From the NCBI GenBank assembly GCA_029973955.1, contig JARKQJ010000212.1, forward strand, positions 1-48,929: DNA of 48,929 nucleotides. Reading direction: 5' to 3'. Positions 41,977-48,929 of the stretch are shown piece by piece. A program made the translations under genes and the position numbers. The notes under the pieces are model-generated. The model did no database searches, was not told the origin of the DNA, and saw nothing but the letters and a program-made list of their open reading frames with translations. The stretch is from Paludibaculum sp. (GTDB lineage: Bacteria; Acidobacteriota; Terriglobia; Bryobacterales; Bryobacteraceae). Each line of letters starts with the position of its first letter. The stretch's first letter is position 1.

Positions 41977-43419
41977 TCATTGACGGGCAGGTGTAACTTC
42001 AGGCTCCACCCAGAATGCGGAGCTCTCCCCGCCGCTCTTCACGGCCTGCACGGAGACGCGCCATTGGCCGGCCTCCGGCTGCGGGACGCGCAGATCTCCC
42101 TCGGCGCTCTCCGGCCGGTAGGTGCGGCCGCTGGGGCTCACCAAATAAAGATCGAACTCGTTGGCGCGATCCTCCCAGCCGAGCTTCACGGCCAGGCTGC
42201 GCGCCCCGGCGGGGACGCTCAGCAGGCGCGTCCACCATTGGGCGAAGGCGGCCTCGCCCTGCCAGCGGAGGGTTGGTTTCGACGCCTTGGCCGTGCTCTG
42301 GGCCGGCTTCAGGGCCTTCGAGATCACATTGGGCCGGTCGTCGAAGCGAAACGGCACGCTCTGCGCCGACACGGACGGAGCGCGCGTGACGTGCACGTGG
42401 ACGTGGCGGCCAAAGCTGTAGCCGCTGTTGCCGACCTCGGCCAGGATATCGCCGGCTTCCACGCGCTGGCCGGTGCGGACCTGGAAGGTGCGCGTGCGCA
42501 GGTGTGCGTAGTGGGAGTATTCGCCGTCGCCGTGGTCGATGGTGATGTAGTTGCCGAAGATCCGCCGGTTGGGGGTCTGGCCGAGGCCCAGGTCGTAGAC
42601 ATGCGCCGTGCCGGCGCGCATGGCCGCCACCCACTGGGCGCCCACGGGCGCCAGATCGTAGGCGTGCAGGGCGCGGCCCCAGTGGGAGTAAGAGCCGTAG
42701 GGGCCTTGCGAGACGCGCCAGCGCTCCCCATCGAGAGTCGGCATGCGGTAGCCGCCGCCGGTGGAGACCACAAAGCGCGCCGGCAGGCTCTGCGCGCCGT
42801 CCGGGTTGCGCAGGATCACCAGGTACTCGCCAGGCTCGAGCTTGGGCGCTTTCACCCAGACGCGAGTGCCGTCCTGGCGGTCCGGCAGGGCGGTGGTGAT
42901 GTAGGTCCAGCCGCCGGCCGGAGTGTAGCGGGCGATGTTGATGGAGGTTTCCGAGGTGATGCCGGCGGCGTCGATAGCCAGCGACGCTTCCCCCACTTCG
43001 GCCACGCGGGCGGTGAGGCCGCTGGCTGAACCGGCGAGTTCGAAGCCCTTTTCATGCACCACGGCGCCGTTCAGAATCACCCGCACCCGCCACTCGCCGG
43101 GCTGCGTGGACGGCGCGAAGCCGCCGACGGGCAGAACGCTGAGGAAACACAACTCCGAGGCGCGCGGCATCTCGTCATATTCGGCATAGGTGGAAACCTG
43201 GCCGGAGGGAGTGACCCATTCGATGCGCAGGCGGTCACCAGGGCTCACCCCGCGGGTCACCAGGCGGAAGAAGACCTGCGCCGCGCCTGCCTCGACCTTG
43301 GCCGCGGTGCGGGTGAGCGCGCAGGCGCCTTCGCGCGCCTCTGTCCCCAACTGGGCCTCACGGACCTGGATACACCAGGCCGGCAGACACAGGGATAAGG
43401 CGAGAAGCAAAACCCTCAC
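41977..43419 (-). CDS. Exported M23 (LytM)-like metallopeptidase with beta-sandwich domains
   Basis: A 480-residue protein with signal peptide MRVLLLALSLCLPAWC. Residues about 20-230 are Ig-like beta domains. The M23 domain (about 230-350) has the first metal residues in ALHAYDLAP, then ITIDHGDGEYSHYAHL and FGRHVHVHVT, giving His/Asp/His as expected for a zinc endopeptidase that cuts peptide bridges or binds murein. The C-terminal 95 residues form a PPC-type jelly roll (VPAGARSLAVKLGWEDRA). The first His of the usual HxxxD is H in LHAYD. It lies just upstream of ccmE (37 bases), probably co-transcribed. All ligands are there, so an active enzyme is likely. Confidence 0.88.
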   Translation of the reverse strand: MRVLLLALSLCLPAWCIQVREAQLGTEAREGACALTRTAAKVEAGAAQVFFRLVTRGVSPGDRLRIEWVTPSGQVSTYAEYDEMPRASELCFLSVLPVGGFAPSTQPGEWRVRVILNGAVVHEKGFELAGSASGLTARVAEVGEASLAIDAAGITSETSINIARYTPAGGWTYITTALPDRQDGTRVWVKAPKLEPGEYLVILRNPDGAQSLPARFVVSTGGGYRMPTLDGERWRVSQGPYGSYSHWGRALHAYDLAPVGAQWVAAMRAGTAHVYDLGLGQTPNRRIFGNYITIDHGDGEYSHYAHLRTRTFQVRTGQRVEAGDILAEVGNSGYSFGRHVHVHVTRAPSVSAQSVPFRFDDRPNVISKALKPAQSTAKASKPTLRWQGEAAFAQWWTRLLSVPAGARSLAVKLGWEDRANEFDLYLVSPSGRTYRPESAEGDLRVPQPEAGQWRVSVQAVKSGGESSAFWVEPEVTPARQ

Positions 43420-43518
43420 ACTCGTCCTATCGGCGCAGCCTGGCTTCTTCTACAGGGAATGGCCACTAACCCTGTTGCGTTCCGCAATCCTTGCCGATCA
43501 GGTACTTGTGAGACAGAA

Positions 43519-44115
43519 ATGAGCGCACCTGCAGCCGACGGCAAGTTCCAGGACCACTACGAGGTCCTGGGCGTGGAGACCAATGCGGATTCGGATCGGA
43601 TTCACAGGGCTTACACCAACCTGGCCGAGCGGTATCACGCCCGCAACCCGGAGACCCGGAACCAGCAGAAGTACGAAGCGGTGACGCTCGCCTATGAAGT
43701 GCTCTCCGATCCCGAGGCGCGCCGGGCATTCGACTCCCTGCTGCCTCAAAGCAACGCCGCGAAAGAGTCCACGGTCTTCAGCGGCGCCGATTTCTTCGGA
43801 TCGATCCAGGGCGAGCACTTCCGGCGCATGTGTCTGCTTTGCGTGCTCTATGACCGCCGCCGGCTGAGGCCCGCCGCGCCGGCCATCGTCCACCGCGAAC
43901 TGGAGGCGATGGTGGCGTTCAGTCCCAGCGAGGTGCAGTTCTCGCTGTGGTATCTGAAGCAGCGGGGTTACGTCGTCTCAGACGATAAGAGCAGCCTGCA
44001 GATCACGGCGGAGGGCATGGAGTACCTGGAAGCCAACGTACCTCTCCCGGAACGGATCTATCCTCTGTTGAAGTCCGCCGCGCTGCCGCCGCCGGAAACC
44101 GGCCCGCGCTCCTAG
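43519..44115 (+). CDS. J-domain protein with a lost HPD motif and a winged-helix-like C-terminus
   Basis: A 198-residue protein. Residues about 12-75 are a DnaJ-type J domain (DHYEVLGVETNADSDRIHRA, then YEAVTLAYEVLSDPEARRAF), but the HPD tripeptide between helices II and III is HAR (40-42). Residues about 100-180 look like a winged-helix domain (VHRELEAMVAFSPSEVQFSL, WYLKQRGYVV). Without HPD it should not stimulate DnaK. A start at 43459 (adding 20 residues) is also possible. It diverges from the M23 gene; the 3' end overlaps the UroD-like gene by four bases. Confidence 0.8.
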   Translation: MSAPAADGKFQDHYEVLGVETNADSDRIHRAYTNLAERYHARNPETRNQQKYEAVTLAYEVLSDPEARRAFDSLLPQSNAAKESTVFSGADFFGSIQGEHFRRMCLLCVLYDRRRLRPAAPAIVHRELEAMVAFSPSEVQFSLWYLKQRGYVVSDDKSSLQITAEGMEYLEANVPLPERIYPLLKSAALPPPETGPRS

Positions 44116-45149
44116 ACCGCCGTCCGCAATTGGGCGATACTCTCGATGAGCGCCTCCACGTTGGCCAGCGGGAATCCGGCATCGATCTCCACATAAAACC
44201 AGCCCCCGCCATCCTGAACGGAGAACTCGCCAGCCAGGCGCCGCACCTCGGCGGCGATCTGCTCCGGCCGCCCGTGCAGCATCAGGCCGCCGCGGTCGGG
44301 GTGAATTTGGATGGCGATGCGGCGCCGTCGGCAGAATTCGGCGATCAGGCCGGAAGCATAGGACGGCAACTGCGGCCAGATGACGTCGATCCCCAGGTCC
44401 GCCAACTCCTCCAGAATCCGCGAGTTGTTGCCGCAGGTGTGGAAAAAGATCGTCTTGCCGGCGGCACGCACTTCCTGAAACAGAATCTCAAGGCGCGGCC
44501 GGAAGAAGCGGCGCCACACCTGGGGCGACATCATGAGTCCGGTGTTGGTGCCGAAATCGTCGCCGAATTGGATGGCGTCGGCTCCGCGCGCCAGCAGATA
44601 GCGGATGGTGCGGATTTGGTAGTCGAGGATCAGGTCGGCCAGGGCGTGGATCTCGGGCACGTCCTGGGTGATATCCATCAAAACGTCTTCGAACCGCCGG
44701 ACGGCATGCATCACCTCGAAGATGCTGATCCAGCCGCTCTTCAGGTAGTAGCGCTCCATGTTCGCCAGGGCCCGGGCGCGCTCCAACTCAAAGGCGGGGC
44801 CTGAGGCGGGCGGCACGGGCGGCGGCCGGTAGCGAGAGAGGTGGGCCCAGTCGTCCAGGGGCCGCTCGACGGGATGGCCGTGCATGCCGAAGATGAGGTG
44901 GCGCCACAGAACGCCCCATTCGTCTCGGCGCAACTCTTCGTAGCGGCCGGCGGCGTCGACAAATTGCGGTTCCGGGCGGCGGTCCGGAAAGTCGCAAACG
45001 GCGCCGAAATCGTGCGGGTAGCGCTCCCAAAGACTGCGCAATCCCGCCCCATGCTCGAAGATTCCGGCCGGCGATGGGTGGTACTCCACGGGCACGACAT
45101 CCACCGGGCGGAAGTCAATGGCCGCCCGCACCCTTTCGCGGGGCAACAT
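44112..45149 (-). CDS. Uroporphyrinogen decarboxylase (UROD)/methyltransferase-family protein
   Basis: A 345-residue TIM-barrel protein. It begins MLPRERVRAAIDFRPVDVVP, typical of the UROD/MtaA group, and carries IQFGDDFGTNTGLMMSP and FFHTCGNNSRILEELADLGID, the His-x-Cys metal site used by cobalamin-linked methyltransferases of this superfamily. Such proteins are also common in soil bacteria as unassigned MtaA-like genes. True HemE is less likely, given the HxC site and no haem genes nearby. The ATG at 45149 follows the family start; the frame reaches 45308 upstream without likeness. Confidence 0.82.
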   Translation of the reverse strand: MLPRERVRAAIDFRPVDVVPVEYHPSPAGIFEHGAGLRSLWERYPHDFGAVCDFPDRRPEPQFVDAAGRYEELRRDEWGVLWRHLIFGMHGHPVERPLDDWAHLSRYRPPPVPPASGPAFELERARALANMERYYLKSGWISIFEVMHAVRRFEDVLMDITQDVPEIHALADLILDYQIRTIRYLLARGADAIQFGDDFGTNTGLMMSPQVWRRFFRPRLEILFQEVRAAGKTIFFHTCGNNSRILEELADLGIDVIWPQLPSYASGLIAEFCRRRRIAIQIHPDRGGLMLHGRPEQIAAEVRRLAGEFSVQDGGGWFYVEIDAGFPLANVEALIESIAQLRTAV

Positions 45150-45344
45150 AGATTCCTGGCGCCGCTCCTCTCCGGAACATCGTATCGTCCCGGAGGGCGG
45201 GCGCGGGGCTGGCCAGGCGCCCGGCGCCGCGTCCAAGATTTTGCTTTTCGGCGCATCCAATCTCCCCTGGGCCGCATCGGTTAGATAGGACTTGTTCCGC
45301 AATCTCAACCCATACTAGAGACTGAACTAAGGAGTACACGCACC

Positions 45345-45875
45345 ATGCTTGGAGTTGGACAGAAATTCCCCGAATTCAAACTCGCCGCCTCGGTCGGCCT
45401 TTCCATGGACTTCCCCACGTTGTCGCTGGACGACTTCGCCGGCAAGTACAAGGTCATCTTCTTCTGGCCGAAGGACTTCACCTTCGTCTGCCCGACCGAA
45501 ATCACCGCCTTCGGCAAGCTCAATGACGAATTCCTGAAGCGCAACACGCAGGTGCTGGGCGCCAGCGTCGATTCCGAGTTCGTCCACCTGGCGTGGCGCA
45601 ACGCCCACCCGGATCTCAAGGAACTGCCCTTCCCGATGCTGGCCGACATCAAGCGCGAACTCAGCTCCGCCCTCGGCATCATCGACGCCAAGGCCGGCGT
45701 CAGCCAGCGCGCCGTCTACATCCTCGACCCTGAGAACGTGATCCGTTTCGTGATGGTGACCGACCTCTCCATCGGCCGCAACAGCAACGAAGTGCTGCGC
45801 GTGCTCGACGCTCTGCAGGCCGGCGGCCTGATGCCGTGCGACTGGCAGCCCGGCCAGCCCGCCATCAAGGTCTAA
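45345..45875 (+). CDS. ahpC: 2-Cys peroxiredoxin, AhpC/Prx1-type
   Basis: A 176-residue peroxiredoxin that reduces hydrogen peroxide and organic peroxides. The peroxidatic C49 lies in PKDFTFVCPTE; the resolving Cys is in GGLMPCDWQPG near the C-terminus. W and R positions around VDSEFVHLAW are kept. An AAGGAG site is 10 bases upstream of the ATG. The next gene is an AhpD-type reductant of AhpC, so they form a peroxide-detoxification pair. Confidence 0.94.
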   Translation: MLGVGQKFPEFKLAASVGLSMDFPTLSLDDFAGKYKVIFFWPKDFTFVCPTEITAFGKLNDEFLKRNTQVLGASVDSEFVHLAWRNAHPDLKELPFPMLADIKRELSSALGIIDAKAGVSQRAVYILDPENVIRFVMVTDLSIGRNSNEVLRVLDALQAGGLMPCDWQPGQPAIKV

Positions 45876-45898
45876 ACCTGACACACTGATCGACTAGG

Positions 45899-45930
45899 GG
45901 GGCCGGTTCCGCCGGCCCCTTCTCTTTTTT
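45899..45930 (+). terminator. Intrinsic terminator between ahpC and ahpD
   Basis: Bases 45899-45906 (GGGGCCGG) pair perfectly with 45912-45919 over a 5-base loop; TTCTCTTTTTT follows. The run of T ends five bases before the ahpD start, so ahpD must be made by readthrough or from its own promoter. Confidence 0.85.
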
Positions 45931-45935
45931 GAACG

Positions 45936-46367
45936 ATGACTCTCGAACAAGCCCTCTCTCAACCTGAACTCACGCCGATGGAGACCTGGACCGTCGCCGC
46001 GGCCTGTTCCGTGGCCCGCCCCCAGCATTCCTTACTGAGCCAGGCGGCGCGCATGTTGTCGCACGAGCAGATGCACTCCGCCCGCACGGCCGCCAAGATG
46101 ATGTCGATGACGAATATCCTCTTCCGCTTCCGCGACCTCGTCGGCAAGGAAGAGTACTCCCAACTCCCGGCACGGCTCAACCTCTCCGGACGGCGCACGC
46201 ACGGCGGTGACGAGAAGGCATTCGAACTGGCCTGCATCGCGGTGTCGGCGCTGAACGGCTGCCAGACCTGTCTGCGCCACCACGAGGGCAAGGCGCGCGA
46301 ATTGGGACTCAGCCCGGAATCGATCCTGGCCGCTGTGCGCCTGGCAGCCGTGCTACAAGCGAATTGA
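45936..46367 (+). CDS. ahpD: AhpD-type alkylhydroperoxidase/carboxymuconolactone decarboxylase family protein
   Basis: A 143-residue all-helical protein with the AhpD active-site set: C109 and C112 (CQTC), H116, and E97 at the proton-relay position. In mycobacteria AhpD reduces AhpC. Compared with that 177-residue protein, about 30 N-terminal residues are missing. A stop lies two codons before the ATG, so the start cannot be further up; the ribosome binding site is not visible because a terminator directly precedes it. Confidence 0.88.
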   Translation: MTLEQALSQPELTPMETWTVAAACSVARPQHSLLSQAARMLSHEQMHSARTAAKMMSMTNILFRFRDLVGKEEYSQLPARLNLSGRRTHGGDEKAFELACIAVSALNGCQTCLRHHEGKARELGLSPESILAAVRLAAVLQAN

Positions 46368-47437
46368 TGGCCTTTCTGCTGCTGCTCGCCGCCTGGCTGC
46401 CCATTTTCGACGGAAAGTCGCTGACGGGCTGGGACCACACGGGCCCGTGGCCTTCGTTCACGGCGGACTCAGGGGTTCTGCGCACTTCCGGCCGGGCCGG
46501 GGCCGGCAACTGGGTGCACACTTCGCGGGAGTATGAAGACTTCCGCCTGCGCTTCGAATACCGGCTGGACGAGTGGGCCGAAGCGGCGGTGATGCTGCGG
46601 GCGGCGCGCAGCCAGCGGCCGCAGCACACGGGAATCACACTGGTGCTGGCGCACGACTTTCACAAGGAAACGACGCCCTGGATCACGGGTGCGGTGATGG
46701 GCGCACTGCCGCCGCTGGCCACCCTGCCGGCCTCTTTCGGAGAGTGGCACAGGGTGGAGATCGAACTGCGGGGCTCCACGCTGCTGGCCAGCATCGACGG
46801 GACGGTGGTGCAGCGGGCCGACCTGGCGGCGATTCCAGAGTTGCGCGACCGGCTGCGCAGGGGCGTGATCGGCTTCCCGGATATGGGCCACGGCTACGCG
46901 CTGAGAAACCTGGAGGTCGAAGACCTGGGCCGGCCCACGAAGTTCACCGAGTTTGCCGGCCTGGCCGGCTGGGAGCGGCGCGGCCGGAGCGGTGAGTGGC
47001 GCATGCGGGGCGGCGTCATCGAAGCGCTGAACGGCGATTCGATCCTCTATGCCCCGCCGGCGTTCAGCGACTTCGAGGTAACGGCCGTGGTGCGCACGCA
47101 CGGGCGGGTGAACTCGGGCATCTTCCTGCGCGGGCAGCCGGAGGGATCGGACCGCGGCTTCGAGGTGCAGATCTACTCGCCGGTGGATGCCGTCTACCAG
47201 ACCGGCTCGATCTACGGCCGGCGGCGCTCGACCCTGGAAGCGGACCTGGAAGGACAGTGGTTCCTGCTGCAGATCCGCGTGGCGGGCGCGCGCTGCACGG
47301 TGTGGGTGGACGGGCGGCAGGTGGCCGATTTCAACGGACTGCCGGAGGAATTGCGGAAGGCCGGCCGCATCGGCCTGCAGTTGCACTCGCAGGATTCGCG
47401 CGTGGAATTCCGCGACCTGCGCGTCCGTGCATTATGA
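46367..47437 (+). CDS. Exported protein with two 3-keto-disaccharide hydrolase (DUF1080) domains
   Basis: A 356-residue protein with a short signal peptide (MAFLLLLAAWLP) and two DUF1080 jelly-roll domains: about 12-185 (IFDGKSLTGWDHTG, then RFEYRL) and 190-355 (FAGLAGWERRG, VNSGIFLRGQP). DUF1080 domains are found in enzymes that cleave 3-keto glycosides made by periplasmic oxidation; the reaction is assigned only to a few members. The stop of ahpD overlaps this ATG (TGATG); a TTG at 46364 is another possible start. Codons are G-ended, unlike ahpC/ahpD and the next gene. Confidence 0.87.
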   Translation: MAFLLLLAAWLPIFDGKSLTGWDHTGPWPSFTADSGVLRTSGRAGAGNWVHTSREYEDFRLRFEYRLDEWAEAAVMLRAARSQRPQHTGITLVLAHDFHKETTPWITGAVMGALPPLATLPASFGEWHRVEIELRGSTLLASIDGTVVQRADLAAIPELRDRLRRGVIGFPDMGHGYALRNLEVEDLGRPTKFTEFAGLAGWERRGRSGEWRMRGGVIEALNGDSILYAPPAFSDFEVTAVVRTHGRVNSGIFLRGQPEGSDRGFEVQIYSPVDAVYQTGSIYGRRRSTLEADLEGQWFLLQIRVAGARCTVWVDGRQVADFNGLPEELRKAGRIGLQLHSQDSRVEFRDLRVRAL

Positions 47438-47444
47438 TGGGCGC

Positions 47445-48929
47445 GTGACCGCCCTTCTCCTCGCTCTTTTCCTGGCCGGCCCCGAACCCACCTTCGAACA
47501 GGCGCGCGCCAACGCCGCGCAGCACCTGCAGGCCGTGGCCGCCAGCCAGCGCCTGCTGCACGCCTGGATGAAGTTCGCCGATCAGAAAACCCTCCTCCTG
47601 CCCGACCGCACCGGCAAGCCCGAGCGCGTCTACACCCCTCACAACTCCGGCGCCGACCTCTACCCCTACCTCATCCTCACCGCGCGCCTCACCGATCCGG
47701 CCCTCTATCACGGCCGCATGCTGGAGATGCTGCGCAACGAGGTGCGGTACACCAATGCCAAAGCCGGCGTGCCGGGCAATCTCGATCTCAACACCGGCGT
47801 ACTGGGCCCGCCCAGCATGTTCGGGGCCGGCGAGTATGCCAAGGATGGCCTCATCACCGTCACCGAGTACCTGGGGCGCACGCCATGGACCGACCGGATG
47901 ATCGACATGGTGGCCGACGCCATGAACCAGGCGGCGGTCGCCTCCGATTTCGGCCCCCTGCCCGCCTCGGACAGCGAACTCAACGGCGACTACCTCCAGG
48001 TGCTGCCGCGCCTCTACCTGCTCACCGGCGACCGGCGCTTCCTGGACTGGGGCCGCCGCATCGCCGACGCCTACACCGAAGAGGTGCTGCCCGCCAATCA
48101 CGGCCTGCCGTCGATGAACTGGGACTTCACCAAACACACCGGCGACACCAAGCTGAAGCTGCGCGACCACGGCAACGAGATCATCGTCGGCCTGGTGACG
48201 CAGTTCGCGCTGGAAGCCCAACTGGGCACGCCGCGCGCCTCGCGCATGCAGCCCGTGCTGGCAAAGATGCTGGACCGCGTGCTCGAATCGGCCAACCCGC
48301 ACGGCATGCTCTACAACACCATCGACACCGTGACGCTGAAGCCGCTGGACGAGAGACTCAGCGACAACTGGGGCTACCTCTACGGCGCCGTCTATACCTT
48401 CTCTCAAGTGACGGGGCAAGCCAGGTACCGCGAGCCCGTGCGGCGCGTCCTGTCGAACCTGGGCAACTACCGCAACTGGTGCTGGGAGCCGTCCTCGAAC
48501 GCGCTGCTCAACGCCCGCAAGGATCCCAAGCTCGGCTCGTTCGACGGCTATGCCGATTCGATCGAGAGCGCGCTCTACCTGGTGAACCGCGAGCCCGTCC
48601 CGGAAGCGCTGGCCTGGATCGACTCCGAGATGCAGGTGATGCTCTCCATGCAGCGCCCCGACGGCCAGTTTGAAGACTGGTACGGCGAGGGCAACTTCAA
48701 TCGCACGGCGCTGCTCTATGCGTTGATGAAGTCTCAGGGCGTGCGCGCCGCGCCGTGGAAGCCGGGCCTGGCCGTGGGCGCGGTGCGGCGGGGCCGCACG
48801 CTGCTGCTGCACTTGAGCGCGCCGGCCAAGGTCGAGTTCGACTTCGCGCGCCACCGGCGCGTGCACAACTGGCAGACGAACTACGTGCGCCTCAACGAGT
48901 TTCCCGAGTGGTTCACGGTGGACGAGAAC
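47445..48929 (+). CDS. Six-hairpin (alpha/alpha-barrel) type exported protein, 3' end outside window
   Basis: Starts at a GTG eight bases after the DUF1080 gene (N-terminus VTALLLALFLAGPEPTFEQA, a short signal peptide) and stays open for 495 codons to the right edge, so the C-terminus is missing. Regular helices with small repeats, for example LYPYLILTARLTDP, SELNGDYLQVLPRLYLLTG, LSDNWGYLYGAVYTFSQVTG and SFDGYADSIESALYLV, fit an alpha/alpha barrel as in GH88/GH105-like or polysaccharide lyase-linked hydrolases. No catalytic residues could be assigned safely. Codon use is strongly C-ended, in contrast to the gene just before it. It may act on the same glycan as the DUF1080 protein. Confidence 0.75.
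   Translation, partial: MTALLLALFLAGPEPTFEQARANAAQHLQAVAASQRLLHAWMKFADQKTLLLPDRTGKPERVYTPHNSGADLYPYLILTARLTDPALYHGRMLEMLRNEVRYTNAKAGVPGNLDLNTGVLGPPSMFGAGEYAKDGLITVTEYLGRTPWTDRMIDMVADAMNQAAVASDFGPLPASDSELNGDYLQVLPRLYLLTGDRRFLDWGRRIADAYTEEVLPANHGLPSMNWDFTKHTGDTKLKLRDHGNEIIVGLVTQFALEAQLGTPRASRMQPVLAKMLDRVLESANPHGMLYNTIDTVTLKPLDERLSDNWGYLYGAVYTFSQVTGQARYREPVRRVLSNLGNYRNWCWEPSSNALLNARKDPKLGSFDGYADSIESALYLVNREPVPEALAWIDSEMQVMLSMQRPDGQFEDWYGEGNFNRTALLYALMKSQGVRAAPWKPGLAVGAVRRGRTLLLHLSAPAKVEFDFARHRRVHNWQTNYVRLNEFPEWFTVDEN

Noticed and set aside
44112..45149. HemE (haem biosynthesis)
   Set aside because: HxC metal site and lack of haem genes favour the MtaA-like branch.

Overview
The window looks like chromosomal DNA of a high-GC Gram-negative bacterium, most likely an acidobacterium of the Solibacter/Bryobacter/Paludibaculum type. 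The reasons are the large secreted proteins with a Solibacter-type C-terminal domain, the small signal-peptide proteins without relatives outside the group, DUF1080-type sugar hydrolase domains, Tat-exported enzymes, and a c-type cytochrome maturation (ccm) cluster of the Cys-type CcmE kind. This assignment rests on protein recognition only; there is no rRNA or tRNA in the window.

Layout. 1-4.8 kb is a polysaccharide synthesis and export segment: a tandem GT4 glycosyltransferase whose frame is open at the left edge, a 779-base gap with decayed-looking sequence, then a Wzm/Wzt-type ABC exporter. Its codon use is lower in GC3 than the rest, and the change to host-like codons falls inside the Wzt gene. 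4.9-17.2 kb holds a large secreted modular protein, two small envelope proteins, an aspartate-type aminotransferase with ATP-dependent PEP carboxykinase, a lone ABC ATPase, a FecR-domain protein with a disordered tail, and an 855-residue secreted protein. 17.3-22.1 kb carries an ABM-fold protein and a sigma-54 two-component system (PDZ-multi-TM-GAF-PAS kinase plus NtrC-type regulator) with a good -24/-12 promoter. 22.4-26.1 kb has an ATP-grasp-like protein, a probable small RNA locus and an S9 peptidase.

26.1-27.9 kb is an F0-only ATP synthase operon (atpZ, atpI, atpB, atpE) closed by a strong terminator. 28-33.9 kb is a mixed set: DapA-family aldolase, small exported proteins (one with a SecD P1-head-like domain), DinB-like protein, nuclease, phosphotriesterase-family protein, a clear pseudogene and a methyltransferase. 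34-43.4 kb on the minus strand is a long probable operon: M23-like protein, ccmE, ccmF, ccmH, a zinc-ribbon protein, an unknown membrane-anchored protein, ccmA, ccmB, ccmC, ccmD, a Tat-exported mannonate-dehydratase-like enzyme and the methyltransferase. 43.5-48.9 kb has a J-domain protein with a lost HPD motif, a UroD-family protein, a peroxiredoxin/AhpD pair separated by a terminator, a double DUF1080 protein and a six-hairpin-type protein running off the right edge.

Most interesting items: the putative small RNA at 23.9-24.0 kb with a CUCCUCC loop; the pseudogene at 32.6-32.9 kb whose original frame can be read through two stops and a frameshift; two adjacent hairpins with different stems but the same loop at 8.95-9.02 kb; a 20-base REP-like palindrome at 27.92-28.0 kb; and a sharp flip in strand composition near 17.2 kb. 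I found no CRISPR array, intact insertion sequence, prophage or defence system.
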